Assembly (NCBI GenBank): GCA_965200435.1
Contig: OZ241337.1
Coordinates: forward strand, 1,488,001-1,552,000
Length of the DNA: 64,000 nt
Source: Bin75 sp965200435
GTDB taxonomy: Bacteria; Nitrospirota; Nitrospiria; Nitrospirales; UBA8639
Direction: 5' to 3'
The notes under the pieces are model-generated. The model was not told the origin of the DNA. It did not search any database and was given only the letters and a program-made list of their open reading frames with translations. The position numbers were made by a program, and so were the translations under genes. Positions 43,684 through 52,692 of the stretch are shown here, in pieces. How positions within the stretch are numbered: position 1 is the stretch's first letter; the number at the start of each line of letters is the position of its first letter.

Positions 43684-43760
43684 TGTGTTCAATCATGCGT
43701 TGACACAGCTCACGGTCTCCTGCTGTCATTCCCGACAGTGTTCATCGGGAATCCGGGGTG
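43684..43760. repeat. Composite repeat: TGTTCA/GTTGACA module plus GTCATTCCCGA hairpin
   Basis: GTGTTCAATCATGCGTTGACAC (43686-43707) then TGTCATTCCCGACAGTG and TTCATCGGGAATCC (43724-43754). Same order as blocks near 38518 and 54060. Confidence 0.65.
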
Positions 43761-43768
43761 AGCGGGGC

Positions 43769-44002
43769 TCAATCTTTCTGCTCGCAGTTGAGACAGACGC
43801 GGGGCCGTCGTTTGAGAAAGGCGACCTTGCCGCTGGCGAGACACGCATAGTGGACGAATCGCTCGCAGACCGAACAGCGTTCCCAGCCCCCCTTGAGCAT
43901 GGTAGTGTTCCGATAGAGGACCTGATTGCACACCCCGCAGTTTTCAGGCTCGATGCCCAGGAGCAGGGTTTCCCATTCGCCTGCGCGATTCCGGATACTC
44001 AT
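43769..44002 (-). CDS. Small zinc-finger protein
   Basis: A 77-residue protein with four Cys/His pairs: CGVC (22-25), CSVC (43-46), HYAC (51-54) and CLNC (70-73). The arrangement suggests two zinc sites in cross-brace form, reminiscent of RING-like or PHD-like folds but in a small bacterial protein. Function unknown. ATG 44002 gives MSIRNRAGEWETLLLG. Confidence 0.65.
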   Translation of the reverse strand: MSIRNRAGEWETLLLGIEPENCGVCNQVLYRNTTMLKGGWERCSVCERFVHYACLASGKVAFLKRRPRVCLNCEQKD

Positions 44003-44293
44003 GGCGAAAAAGTATAGCCGGTGGATCGAGGAAATTACAAATCCAGATGTCGAGGGCAGGCTTATGGCACTTCTTTTCTCCTGCTGTCATCCCCGCATTT
44101 TTCATCGGGGATCTGGAAACTGTCGGTCGGATTACGCTTCGCCAATCCGTCCCACACCACTTTTTGCCGGCCTCGCCCGGCGCGAGAAGATCGCGCGGCT
44201 ACACTTGCGGCGCGGTGGCCCTTGTTTGACACCTCTCCGGGCCTTTGTTAGGTTTTGTTTTTTCTGAAATCGTTTTCGAAAGGCACCATCCCC
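44003..44293. repeat. Intergenic gap with repeat modules
   Basis: TGTCATCCCCGCATTTTTCA with GGGGAT partner (44085-44113), GTCGGATTACGCTTCGCC with ATCCG partner (44123-44150) and GCGCGGCTACACTTGCGGCG (44191-44210). No gene is supported. Confidence 0.6.
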
Positions 44294-45184
44294 GTGGATA
44301 TCAAGGGGTACCTCGAAGACAAGCGAAATGTCGTCGATCGGTACCTGGAAGCCCATCTTCCGGATCCGCACACGCCGCCGGCGATCCTGTACGAGGCGAT
44401 CCGCTACAGCCTATTGGCCGGGGGCAAACGCATCCGGCCCATCCTGACCATTGCCACGGCAGAGGCGATCGGGTCGTGCCCGGCTTCGCTGCTGCCAGTA
44501 GCCTGTGCGTTCGAGTTTATCCATACGTACTCGCTGATTCATGATGACCTGCCCTCGATGGATAACGACGATTTTCGTCGCGGCCGGCCCACGAACCATA
44601 AAGTCTATGGGGAGGCCATCGCGATTCTGGCAGGCGATGGGTTGCACGCCATGGCGTTTGAATGGTGCAGCCGGGCCGATCTCGTGACGGATCTGGACCC
44701 GCAGTGTCAGGTCCGGATTATCGAGGAGCTTGCGCTGGGAGGCGGTCACTCGGGCATGGTGGGGGGGCAGGTGCTGGATATCCAGGCCGAGAACCGGCAG
44801 GTGGATCTGGCGGAGTTGCAACAGATTCACGTGCATAAGACCGGCAAGCTGATTCGCGCCGCCGTGCGGGTTGGGGCTCTCCTCTCCGGGGCCGGGATGA
44901 CGCAGTTCGAGTGTCTGACCGGGTACGCCGAAGACATCGGCCTGGCGTTTCAGATTACGGATGACGTGTTGAACGTGACGGGGACGCGGGAGGAGTTGGG
45001 GAAGGACGCCAAGACGGACGACGAACGGGGCAAGCAGACGTATCCCGCAATTTACGGGCTGGACGGCGCGCAACAACTCGCGCAGGACTGTGCCGCCCGT
45101 GCCATCGGCCGGATCGATGGGTTTGACGAAAAGGCGGAGCCGTTGAGGGGCATCGCCCGGTATATCGTGGATCGAAGGCATTGA
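44294..45184 (+). CDS. ispA: Polyprenyl (farnesyl/geranylgeranyl) diphosphate synthase
   Basis: A short-chain trans-prenyl transferase of 296 residues. First Asp-rich motif DDLPSMDND (about residues 85-93), second ITDDVLNVTG, plus GGKRIRP and the KTGKL segment. It condenses isopentenyl diphosphate with allylic diphosphates. GTG 44294 is chosen because GAAAGG lies 10 bases upstream; TTG 44255 is a longer alternative. With hpnA and the carotenoid gene downstream, it may feed hopanoid and carotenoid synthesis. FPP versus GGPP product length is not decided here. Confidence 0.88.
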   Translation: MDIKGYLEDKRNVVDRYLEAHLPDPHTPPAILYEAIRYSLLAGGKRIRPILTIATAEAIGSCPASLLPVACAFEFIHTYSLIHDDLPSMDNDDFRRGRPTNHKVYGEAIAILAGDGLHAMAFEWCSRADLVTDLDPQCQVRIIEELALGGGHSGMVGGQVLDIQAENRQVDLAELQQIHVHKTGKLIRAAVRVGALLSGAGMTQFECLTGYAEDIGLAFQITDDVLNVTGTREELGKDAKTDDERGKQTYPAIYGLDGAQQLAQDCAARAIGRIDGFDEKAEPLRGIARYIVDRRH

Positions 45185-45569
45185 CTGTTACAGCGGTTCA
45201 TAATGGCTCCCCCAATATCATAGATGGAACCTCAATAGAGCATACACGGCTCCATACCTATTCCCTCGATAGTCCAATTGTCACGAGAATGGTTCGTCAA
45301 CGGCCCATACATCCGCCGGTTGACGCCACACACGCTTGTATTGGCGACACGGTTCGGTCATCCGTTGACACATTTCACGGCTTCCTGCCGTCATTCCTGT
45401 AAATGTTCACTCATTCGTTGATAGAAGAGAGAGGCTGGAGCTTGTCGGATTACGCTACGCTCATCCGACCTCCAGGTTTCTGGGTCCCCGATAAAAGATG
45501 TCGGGGATGACAGCAGGAGGCGTGAAGTGAGGAATCTCTCCCTGTAGCGGTGCCGGTTCTTTTTTCATC
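45185..45569. repeat. Repeat-containing 385-base gap
   Basis: The first 180 bases show nothing recognisable. From 45405: TGTTCACTCATTCGTTGATA and AGAAGAGAGAGG, then TGTCGGATTACGCTACGC with TCATCCGACC (45440-45472), then CCCCGATAAAAGATGTCGGGG with ATGACAGCAGG (45486-45517). No gene is supported. Confidence 0.6.
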
Positions 45570-46556
45570 ATGAAAGCCTTGGTCACAGGGGTCACGGGAT
45601 TTATCGGCTCCGCGGTCGCGCGGGCCTTGGTCCTGGCCGGCACGGAGGTTCGGGGGTTGGTCCGGTCTGGAGCGGACCGGCGGGCGCTGGACGGGTTGGC
45701 AATTGAAACTGTGCCCGGGGATTTGACCGACGCGGCGTCGCTCCGGTCGGCGCTTCACGGCTGCCGGCACGTGTACCACGTGGCAGCGCATTATGCCCTG
45801 TGGGCGCGCGATCCGTCGGTGTTCTACATGGCGAACGTCGAGGGCACCAAAGCGTTACTGGACGCGGCACGTGAGTCGGGCGTCGAGCGTCTCGTGTATA
45901 CAAGCACGATCGGCGCGATTGGGTTGCCCGAAGCCGGAGGGCCGGGCACGGAAGAGACCCCGGTGTCCCCGGCACAGATGACCGGGGACTACAAGCGCTC
46001 CAAGTATCTGGCCGAACAGGAGGTCCTGAAGGCGGCGAACGCGGGATTGCCCGTGGTGATCGTGAACCCTTCGGCGCCGGTAGGGGTGCGTGACGTGAAG
46101 CCGACCCCGACGGGGCAGATCGTCGTCGATTTCATGAAAGGGCGCATGGTGGCCTACGTGGAAACCGGCATGAATCTCATCGATGTGGATGACGTGGCCG
46201 TGGGCCACCTCCGGGCCATGGAACGCGGGCGTACCGGTGAACGGTATATCCTGGGTTGCCGCAACCTTATGCTGAAAGAGGTGTTCGAAATTCTGAGTAC
46301 GTTGACGGGGGTCAAGGCGCCGGATCTGAAGCTTCCCCGGGAGTTGGTCCTGCCTCTGGCCCATGTCAACAAGTGGCTGGCGGATTACGTGACGCATCGT
46401 CCCCCGCGCATTCCGCTCGACGGCGTTCGCATGGCCAAGTACGTGATGCACTATGATTGCTCTAAAGCCATCCGGGAACTGGGGTTGCCTCAGACGCCGC
46501 CGGAGGTGGCTCTGGAAAAGGCGGTCAAATGGTTCCGGGAGCACCGCTACGCGTAG
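45570..46556 (+). CDS. hpnA: Hopanoid-associated sugar epimerase HpnA
   Basis: A 328-residue short-chain dehydrogenase/epimerase. NAD-binding GVTGFIGSAV (8-17), HVYHVAAHYALWARDP (the HpnA-specific stretch), catalytic Tyr and Lys in GDYKRSKYLAE (YxxxK), and PSAPVGVRDVKPTPTG. HpnA is linked to hopanoid side-chain synthesis. No squalene-hopene cyclase gene lies in the window. The next gene is a carotenoid enzyme, suggesting a terpenoid cluster with the prenyl synthase upstream. Confidence 0.92.
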   Translation: MKALVTGVTGFIGSAVARALVLAGTEVRGLVRSGADRRALDGLAIETVPGDLTDAASLRSALHGCRHVYHVAAHYALWARDPSVFYMANVEGTKALLDAARESGVERLVYTSTIGAIGLPEAGGPGTEETPVSPAQMTGDYKRSKYLAEQEVLKAANAGLPVVIVNPSAPVGVRDVKPTPTGQIVVDFMKGRMVAYVETGMNLIDVDDVAVGHLRAMERGRTGERYILGCRNLMLKEVFEILSTLTGVKAPDLKLPRELVLPLAHVNKWLADYVTHRPPRIPLDGVRMAKYVMHYDCSKAIRELGLPQTPPEVALEKAVKWFREHRYA

Positions 46557-46659
46557 CTGGTGATGCCGCCCTGCTACAACTGCCTTTACAATGGGGCCCG
46601 TGGGTCGGCTACAACGGCTGGGGGCTACTCCTGCACCGTCTGACCGGGTAAATCCGCCT

Positions 46660-47478
46660 ATGGACGTTCTCATCCTGTTGTGGAAGACCCTCTTGCTCCG
46701 GCCGTACGTCTTTTTCTTCTTGGTCGTGGCGCTGGTCGCCTCGTTCCGGCTGTTGGGCCGGACACGCACCGGTGCGCTGTTTGGCATCACGTGGCTCACC
46801 GCGTTCCTCTGTGAATTTTCCTCGACCCGGACCGGGTTCCCCTTCGGCGATTACTATTACACGGGTTCGAGCGTGGGTGAGGAATTGTATCTTGCCAATA
46901 TTCCGTTCATGGATTCATTGTCGTTCACCTTTCTGTTGTATGCGAGTTACTGCCTGGCCCTCTGGCTCCTCTTGCCTGCTGAGCCGGCTTCGATCCAACC
47001 CGGCCGTCGGTTGCTGACGCGTATAGGCCCCAACGATCGTTGTGTCCTGCTCTCCTGGCCGGTGATCGGCCTGACCTCCGGGTTGTTCATGTTGATCGAT
47101 GTCGTGATCGATCCCGTGGCGCTCCGCGGGGACCGTTGGTTTTTGGGACAGATTTACGGGTATCCCGACCCTGGCGTGTATTTCGGCGTGCCCCTGGCCA
47201 ACTTTGCCGGGTGGTTCGTCGTGGGGGCGACCTCGATGACGGGATACCGGGTGCTGGACCGGCGCGGTGGCACGTTGCCCGCGCTTCCGCACACGGTCCC
47301 GGCTCAAGAGGTGCTGCTTGGATGCGGCCTGTATTTCGGCGTGCTGCTGTTCAATCTGACGGTGACGTTCTGGATCGGCGAATGGTTTCTGGGCCTGGTG
47401 GGGTGCCTGCTCTACGCGCCCGTCACCGCCCTGGTGGTTCTGAAACTTTGTCACCGAGGCGTGTCATCGGAGATCTGA
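46660..47478 (+). CDS. Carotenoid biosynthesis membrane protein (DUF422/CruF type)
   Basis: A 272-residue membrane protein with about seven helices. The family stretch FLCEFSSTRTGFPFGDYYYTG (about 50-70) and FMLIDVVIDPVALRGDRWFLGQIYGYPDPGVYFGVPLANFAGWFVVG are typical of CruF/DUF422 carotenoid 1',2'-hydratases and related hydratases. The reaction in this organism is inferred. ATG 46660 is chosen over upstream frame extension to 46591. Follows hpnA after about 100 bases. Confidence 0.85.
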   Translation: MDVLILLWKTLLLRPYVFFFLVVALVASFRLLGRTRTGALFGITWLTAFLCEFSSTRTGFPFGDYYYTGSSVGEELYLANIPFMDSLSFTFLLYASYCLALWLLLPAEPASIQPGRRLLTRIGPNDRCVLLSWPVIGLTSGLFMLIDVVIDPVALRGDRWFLGQIYGYPDPGVYFGVPLANFAGWFVVGATSMTGYRVLDRRGGTLPALPHTVPAQEVLLGCGLYFGVLLFNLTVTFWIGEWFLGLVGCLLYAPVTALVVLKLCHRGVSSEI

Positions 47479-47594
47479 CGTCTGTCCTCGTGGCTTTTCT
47501 TCCGTCTTTGTCGCTGGCCCATCCTACATTCTGTCAACGAATTGGCAAGGTGTCGGATTACGCTTTGCTCATCCGACCTGCGGGTTCTTCCCAG

Positions 47595-47686
47595 ACCGTG
47601 TTACCCCACCATCGCCTGGGCCGCCACTCTCCGCGTCCATTCCTCCTTCACCAGCAACCCGAGTGCCAAAAGGGTGGCCCCATACG
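47595..47686 (+). mobile_element. Relic of a related IS481-type element (3' end only)
   Basis: About 92 bases match the last part of the IS481-type element but are diverged: CAACCCGAGTGCCAAA is shared, as is the CCCATAC terminus. In protein it gives VLPHHRLGRHSPR then HQQPECQKGGPI, against VLPHHSLGRQSPVQ and HQPECQMWW in the intact copies. It ends 5 bases (CATGC) before copy 2. Confidence 0.8.
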
Positions 47687-47691
47687 CATGC

Positions 47692-48778
47692 TGTATAAGT
47701 TCAGAAACCTTTGGCACTCCTCGAAACAGGAGGAGAGGCCATGCAAATCCACCATGTCGGCTATCGCATCAGGGGGTTTTATCGACTAACGCAATTCGGG
47801 CATCGTTGGGACATGATACCCCACGAAGCCCATCACCGACTCAAGATTCTGCACTTTTGCGCCCGGCATGGCCCAGCCGCGACGGGGGAGGCCTTTGGCG
47901 TCAGCCGCCGGACGCTTTATCGCTGGCAGCGGGCGCTCACTCAGGCTGGCGGGGACCCGCAGGCGTTGGCCGTCCGCTCTAGGCCCCCCCACCGGCGGCG
48001 GCAGGCCACGTGGCCACCCGCCCTGAGCCAAGCGATCCGGCGGCTACGCACCACGTATCCCAACCTTGGGAAGGCCAAGCTGCACGTCCTACTGCGGCCG
48101 TGGTGTGCGCAGCACGGGCTAGCCCTCCCCAGGGTCTCCACCATCGGGCGCCTGATCGCCCGCGCCCCGGACCGGATGCGGCACACGCCGAGCCGCCTGG
48201 ATGCCCGGGGCCGGCCCAAACCCCGGACACGGCGCCGGAAATCCCGCCCGCCCCGGCCCCGCCCCGCCCAGCCCCTGGCGGTCTTGGCCGGCGATCCCGT
48301 TGTGCGGCTCCACGCCGGACTCCGCCGCTACCTATTCACCTTCATCGATCCCTGCAGGCGCTTCGCCTTCGCTGTGGCCACCGCCACCGCCTCCAGCCGT
48401 CATGCCACCCACGCCCTCGATGCACTCTGTGCGTTGCTCCCGGCCCCACCCCGGATCCTCCTCTCCGATAACGGCCCGGAGTTCCAGGGGCATTTCCAGC
48501 ACCGGCTCGATGAACGCGGCATCACCCACTGGTGGACGTATCCCCGATCCCCGAAAATGAACGCTCATGCGGAACGGTTCAATCGCACCCTGCAAGAGAC
48601 CTTCGTGGACTACCACGAGGATCTGCTGTTCGACGATTTGGCGGCCTTTAACCGCAAACTGGCCGATTGGTTGCTGGCCTACAATACCGTGTTGCCCCAC
48701 CATAGCCTTGGGCGGCAATCTCCGGTACAATCCCTGATTCACCACCAACCCGAGTGCCAAATGTGGTGGACCCATACA
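47692..48778 (+). mobile_element. IS481-type insertion sequence, copy 2
   Basis: 1087 bases, the same length as copy 1 and nearly identical. Ends TGTATAAGTTCAGAAACC and (other strand) TGTATGGGTCCACCAC. The flanks are perfect 5-base repeats, CATGC at 47687-47691 and 48779-48783. It lies between the carotenoid gene and a cytochrome gene. Confidence 0.93.
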
Positions 48779-48814
48779 CATGCTTGTCTGAACCTTGTCG
48801 CCAGAGTAAGATAG
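47741..48814 (+). CDS. IS481-type DDE transposase, copy 2
   Basis: A 357-residue transposase from ATG 47741, behind AGGAGGAGAG. Same domains and DDE triad as copy 1. It has no stop inside the element and continues 12 codons into flanking DNA (HACLNLVARVR). Differences from copy 1 include Leu/Arg and Arg/Ser changes, so at least one round of mutation separates them. Probably functional. Confidence 0.92.
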   Translation: MQIHHVGYRIRGFYRLTQFGHRWDMIPHEAHHRLKILHFCARHGPAATGEAFGVSRRTLYRWQRALTQAGGDPQALAVRSRPPHRRRQATWPPALSQAIRRLRTTYPNLGKAKLHVLLRPWCAQHGLALPRVSTIGRLIARAPDRMRHTPSRLDARGRPKPRTRRRKSRPPRPRPAQPLAVLAGDPVVRLHAGLRRYLFTFIDPCRRFAFAVATATASSRHATHALDALCALLPAPPRILLSDNGPEFQGHFQHRLDERGITHWWTYPRSPKMNAHAERFNRTLQETFVDYHEDLLFDDLAAFNRKLADWLLAYNTVLPHHSLGRQSPVQSLIHHQPECQMWWTHTHACLNLVARVR

Positions 48815-48911
48815 AAACAGAAGTTCTTTCGAGATTCACCTATTCCCCTGAACGGTCAATGATGTGCCCCTTTTCTCCTCCTTCCGCGGTGAGCAAAAGG
48901 AGTCTGCGAAC

Positions 48912-49988
48912 ATGAAAAAAATCGCGGTGGCCGTTGTGCTGGCACTTGCGGCTTGGTTCGGGAGCGGAGCCCTGGGCTTCCCTCACGTCTTCCAGGCGAT
49001 GTTTGTGGCATACGTGGCGTTGGGTCTTGTGGTGTTTCTGCTTCTGGATGCCCCTCCCATGAAAAGGCTGTCGGGGTGGACCGCCGGTGTCGCGCTGGTG
49101 GGTTTCTATTTCGTGCTATCCGCGATTTATATCGTGGGCGCGTCGTCCTGGCCACAGTATGATCCGGAGGTGGAAAAGGGGAAGATCGAGAAGATTCTCA
49201 AACGCAAGCGTGAACTGGCATTGGCCCAGCAAGGGCAGGTGGACACGTTGCTCCAACGAGTCCGGGTGCTCCATGATGATTCGCAAGCCGTGATGTCACG
49301 GCTTGGGCGGTTCGCCCCGTCAGTTGCGGTGGCGGAGGCCCCTCAAAGCCAAGGTGCCCTCACGGTCGTGGAACGCGGGGCCGAGGTCTATGACCTGTAC
49401 GAATGCTACAACTGTCACAAAATCGGCGGCAAAGGCAGCGTGAAAAAACGAGGACCGGTTCTGGATAACATCGGCAGTTTTTTGACGGTCAACGACATCA
49501 AGCAGAAAATTTTCGATCCCGCGTACCTGTATGCGGAGGGTTTCGAGAAAGAGCATAAGAAAGGCCGGATGCCGGACAAGTATAAGGATTTGATGACGGA
49601 GGAAGAGGTGACGGCGCTCGCGACGTATTTGTCCACGCTGAAGGATCCTGCGGCCAAGACCCCGAAGCCCGTCTTCGTGAAGGCCAACGTGGAACATGGG
49701 TTTACAGTGTTCGGGTACGTTCGGGATCCGTCGGGGCGGATGTTATCCGGGGTGGAGATTCAGGCGATGCCCCAGGTCAAGGGCGGGCACGGGGCGTCGG
49801 GTAAGACGAACGAGGCCGGGTATTATGAGATTTTCCTGCACCTCCATAATGAAAACGCCGGTGCGACGGTCGAAGTGTCGGCTCGAGATGTGAGGAAAAC
49901 GTTTGTGGCCGACTATGATCCCAATGATAAAATAACCCGGCGGCAGCACTCCCTGGATTTGACGGTAGCCGCGGAGCAGGGATTGTAA
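48912..49988 (+). CDS. Membrane-anchored cytochrome c with C-terminal carboxypeptidase-regulatory-like domain
   Basis: A 358-residue protein. Three membrane helices (about 3-22, 26-46, 56-78), a coiled-coil (about 88-130, KGKIEKILKRKRELALAQQ), one heme site CYNCH (about 173-177) with a Met ligand in KGRMPDKY, and an end with HGFTVFGYVRDPSGRMLSGVEI and GKTNEAGYYEIFL, a CarboxypepD-regulatory-like beta sandwich. This layout suggests a membrane-bound electron carrier facing the periplasm. ATG 48912 has AAAAGGAG upstream. The IS481-type copy lies just upstream. Confidence 0.8.
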   Translation: MKKIAVAVVLALAAWFGSGALGFPHVFQAMFVAYVALGLVVFLLLDAPPMKRLSGWTAGVALVGFYFVLSAIYIVGASSWPQYDPEVEKGKIEKILKRKRELALAQQGQVDTLLQRVRVLHDDSQAVMSRLGRFAPSVAVAEAPQSQGALTVVERGAEVYDLYECYNCHKIGGKGSVKKRGPVLDNIGSFLTVNDIKQKIFDPAYLYAEGFEKEHKKGRMPDKYKDLMTEEEVTALATYLSTLKDPAAKTPKPVFVKANVEHGFTVFGYVRDPSGRMLSGVEIQAMPQVKGGHGASGKTNEAGYYEIFLHLHNENAGATVEVSARDVRKTFVADYDPNDKITRRQHSLDLTVAAEQGL

Positions 49989-50235
49989 ATGTTCACTCAT
50001 TCGTTGACAGAAGAGAGAGGTAGGAGCTTGTCGGATTACGCAGGGCTAATCCGACCTACGTTACTTTGTCTGTCATCCCCGACGTTTGTAATCGGAGATC
50101 CAGGGACTTTGCTTTTTTCTGTGCGAAGAGAACGTCCTGGATTCCCGAAAAAGCTGTCGGGAATGACAGCAAGAGGCAGTGAAACGTGGAAACGAATGAC
50201 CGAACACATATAGGGATGACGCTCTTGAGGGAGAC
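49989..50235. repeat. Composite repeat block
   Basis: In order: TGTTCACTCATTCGTTGACA (49989-50008), AGAAGAGAGAGG, TGTCGGATTACGCAGGGC with TAATCCGACC (50030-50058), TGTCATCCCCGACG with ATCGGAGATCC (50081-50102), GGATTCCCGA with GTCGGGAATGACAGC (50134-50170), AACGAATGACCGAACAC (50193-50209). It contains the fullest set of modules in the window. Confidence 0.75.
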
Positions 50236-50643
50236 ATGCCTATGAAAGGGTTTGTGTTTCGCTTCATCGTCACGGGTGTGGCGTTGCTGGTTGCGGCCCA
50301 GATTGTGCCGGGCCTGAGCATCGAGTCGTTTAACGCCGGCGTGGTTGCCGTTTTCGTGTTGGCGGTCCTGAATGCCGTGGTCCGGCCGCTTCTGTATTTG
50401 CTCTCGGCTCCTTTTATCGTGGTGACGCTCGGCTTGTTCATGATCGTGATTAATGCCTTCCTACTGCATATGGCCTCCGTCCTCGTCACAGGGTTTTACG
50501 TGGCGGGATTCTGGCCGGCGGTCGGCGGGGCCGTGTTGATTAGCCTCGTCAGCGCGATCATGAACCTGATGGTCTCCAACCGCGGCCACGTGCAGCTGGT
50601 GGTCTCTCAGTCTCGGCCACGAAAGATTCGGCATATCAATTGA
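50236..50643 (+). CDS. YvlD/phage-holin-IV-type membrane protein
   Basis: A 135-residue membrane protein with four helices (about 8-24, 31-60, 62-90, 96-115). FRFIVTGVALLVAAQIVPGLSIESF and AVLNAVVRPLLYLLSAPFIVVTLGLFMIVINAFLL are the hallmarks of the YvlD family, often annotated as 4-TMS phage holin IV. No other phage gene is here, so a general membrane role is more likely than lysis. Confidence 0.85.
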   Translation: MPMKGFVFRFIVTGVALLVAAQIVPGLSIESFNAGVVAVFVLAVLNAVVRPLLYLLSAPFIVVTLGLFMIVINAFLLHMASVLVTGFYVAGFWPAVGGAVLISLVSAIMNLMVSNRGHVQLVVSQSRPRKIRHIN

Positions 50644-50736
50644 CGTCACCTTGACCTCCCTCTTCCTTCGGTGGCAGAGGGTAGGGGTGAGGGTGGCCAT
50701 GACACCAACTAAACGGACACGTACCATTCGACGGCT

Positions 50737-52539
50737 GTGACGATAACGAAAAAGAAAACGCAAGACGCGGCTCGGCCTTCCAAGCAGACGACGCTTCAAC
50801 GGATTTTGGCCATGACGGTCAATGACCTGGGCCTGGATGCGACAGTGGCTGTTCTGAACCAACCCAAGGGGCCGTTGGTGTCGCAGGTGGCTAAAGGGTT
50901 TTCTGCCCGTGAGGTTCGCGCCGTGTTTCGGACGCTTTCCGGCGGAGACGGACAGGGGCAGGGTTTTCTTTGGAACGCCTCGCAGGAGCAGGGAAATGGG
51001 ATGATCCAGCTTCGCATGGTGACGCCCGGTTCGAAAAATTTGTTGGCCATGCTCCTTCGCGACGGGAAAGTGGTGTATGGGGCGCTGGTCGTGGGGAAAC
51101 CGGAAGGGCGGGTCTTTACCAAGCGTGAAAAAAACACGGTCAGCTCGGCTGGCAATCGTATCACCGAGCAGTTGCGGGACGCGAATCTGTTCGATCACTC
51201 CGTGCTCCTCACGCGTCCCTGGATCCTGCACGAGCCGTCGGCCCAGGAACCCACGCCGAAGGCTGCCGAATCCTCCACACGGGTCTATACCTCGCCCCAG
51301 GTCCAAGGACGAATCGCCGAACGGTTGATCCATGCACAGTCTCTGGTCCCGTTCGACCGGGCTTGGGTGACGTTGTATGATCCGTTGGACGCGTCCCTGG
51401 AAGTCTTGGGCTGTGTGGCCGGACATAAAAAAGAACTCCTGCCGGGGCAACGGTTGTCTCTGAACGAATCCGCTTCGGGTTGGACGGTGCGGCATCGCAA
51501 GCCCCGAGTCGATCAGAACCTGGCCTCCACGCAAGGGCGCTTTCAGGATTACAAACAGTTGTACCGCGAACGGTTCCGGTGTACGCTTGTCGTGCCCTTT
51601 TTCGTCAGGGGGCGCGTGGCCGGGACCGTCACTCTGGCGTCCAAGATTGCTGCACAATATGAATCCGTGGAAGCCGCGTCCGGCACGCTCGAACCGGTTA
51701 CCACGCAATTGGCCCAACTGTTTGAAGATCCTTCCCTGAATCTCCTGTCTTCGCCGAATGCGGCTGCCCAGCCCACCCCGGAGTCGGCGGTTTCCACTGT
51801 CTCGGAGTTGACGATCCGGCGCCAGGAGCGGCAATCGGCCTTGAATGAAGTCAGCTCCTTTCTCGCTGCCGAGATTCGTGAACCCATGGGGTATATTCGC
51901 GCTCAACTGGAGGAGGTGACCGGTGATGGTTCACTCGACTTCGATTCGCAAACTTCCATTGAAGCGGCCATGCGGGATCTGATGCGGATGGAAAGCCTTT
52001 TGAACGACATTCTGGATTTCGCCAAACCCCTTGAATTGGACCGGCGTCCGTGTCGCGTCACCGTCTTGCTCGAAGATGCTCTCGCGTTGGTGACCACGGA
52101 TCTGAAAGTGAACCGGATCGAGGTCGTGAAAGAGTTGCCCTCGCGTCTGGGACAGGTGCGCTGGGATCAAGAGAAGATCCAACATGCATTTCTCAGTATT
52201 TTCACGAATGCCCTGGAGGCGATGTCGCCGGGTGGGAATTTGCGGATCTCCGTATCCCAGAAACGCGGGCGCCAACCGGAAATGGTCATCCGCATCCACA
52301 ACGACGGCGCCCCGATTCCCGAAGAACTGAGCGAGAAAATTTTCGAACCCTATTTCACGACGAAACGGTCGGGGACCGGGTTGGGCTTGGCCATGGTGAA
52401 AAAAATCGTGGACGAACACGAGGGGAACATTGAGATCGACAGCCGCCCGGAAAAAGGCACGCTGGTCACCATCACGTTGCCGGCCATGCGCCCCAGGCGT
52501 CCCTATCGGGGCAGAGTCCGGCCGCCGAGGCGGCAATAA
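50737..52539 (+). CDS. GAF-domain histidine-kinase-like protein without the phospho-acceptor His
   Basis: A 600-residue soluble protein. GAF-like regions lie at about 15-150 and 190-330 (GQRLSLNESASGWTVRHRKPRV), a dimerisation helix pair at about 365-440, and a full HATPase domain (FTNALEAMSPGG, HNDGAPIPEE, FEPYFTTKRSGTGLGLAM). In the dimerisation motif the usual AHEIRNP reads AAEIREP, so His is Ala at residue 378. It would bind ATP but not autophosphorylate at the usual place. GTG start. The end is Arg/Pro-rich. Confidence 0.85.
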   Translation: MTITKKKTQDAARPSKQTTLQRILAMTVNDLGLDATVAVLNQPKGPLVSQVAKGFSAREVRAVFRTLSGGDGQGQGFLWNASQEQGNGMIQLRMVTPGSKNLLAMLLRDGKVVYGALVVGKPEGRVFTKREKNTVSSAGNRITEQLRDANLFDHSVLLTRPWILHEPSAQEPTPKAAESSTRVYTSPQVQGRIAERLIHAQSLVPFDRAWVTLYDPLDASLEVLGCVAGHKKELLPGQRLSLNESASGWTVRHRKPRVDQNLASTQGRFQDYKQLYRERFRCTLVVPFFVRGRVAGTVTLASKIAAQYESVEAASGTLEPVTTQLAQLFEDPSLNLLSSPNAAAQPTPESAVSTVSELTIRRQERQSALNEVSSFLAAEIREPMGYIRAQLEEVTGDGSLDFDSQTSIEAAMRDLMRMESLLNDILDFAKPLELDRRPCRVTVLLEDALALVTTDLKVNRIEVVKELPSRLGQVRWDQEKIQHAFLSIFTNALEAMSPGGNLRISVSQKRGRQPEMVIRIHNDGAPIPEELSEKIFEPYFTTKRSGTGLGLAMVKKIVDEHEGNIEIDSRPEKGTLVTITLPAMRPRRPYRGRVRPPRRQ

Positions 52540-52577
52540 CCAACGGAGAGCCCGACGGCACAGTCTTCAACTCGTGC

Positions 52578-52606
52578 TTGACACCTGCGGGTAAAAATGA
52601 ATAAGA
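52578..52606 (+). promoter_or_regulatory. Sigma-70-type promoter
   Basis: TTGACA at 52578-52583, a 17-base spacer and ATAAGA at 52601-52606. It lies about 86 bases before the small exported protein gene and after the kinase-like gene. Confidence 0.6.
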
Positions 52607-52692
52607 TCTATCCTCTTTGTCCACGTAAAAATTTCGATTGGATCTTTAGGCCTTTATCGTCCATAACCTGTCTTAACAAAAGGAGCGGAATT

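Noticed and set aside
50236..50643. Phage holin as evidence of a prophage
   Set aside because: The YvlD-type family is a common chromosomal membrane protein and no other phage gene is nearby.
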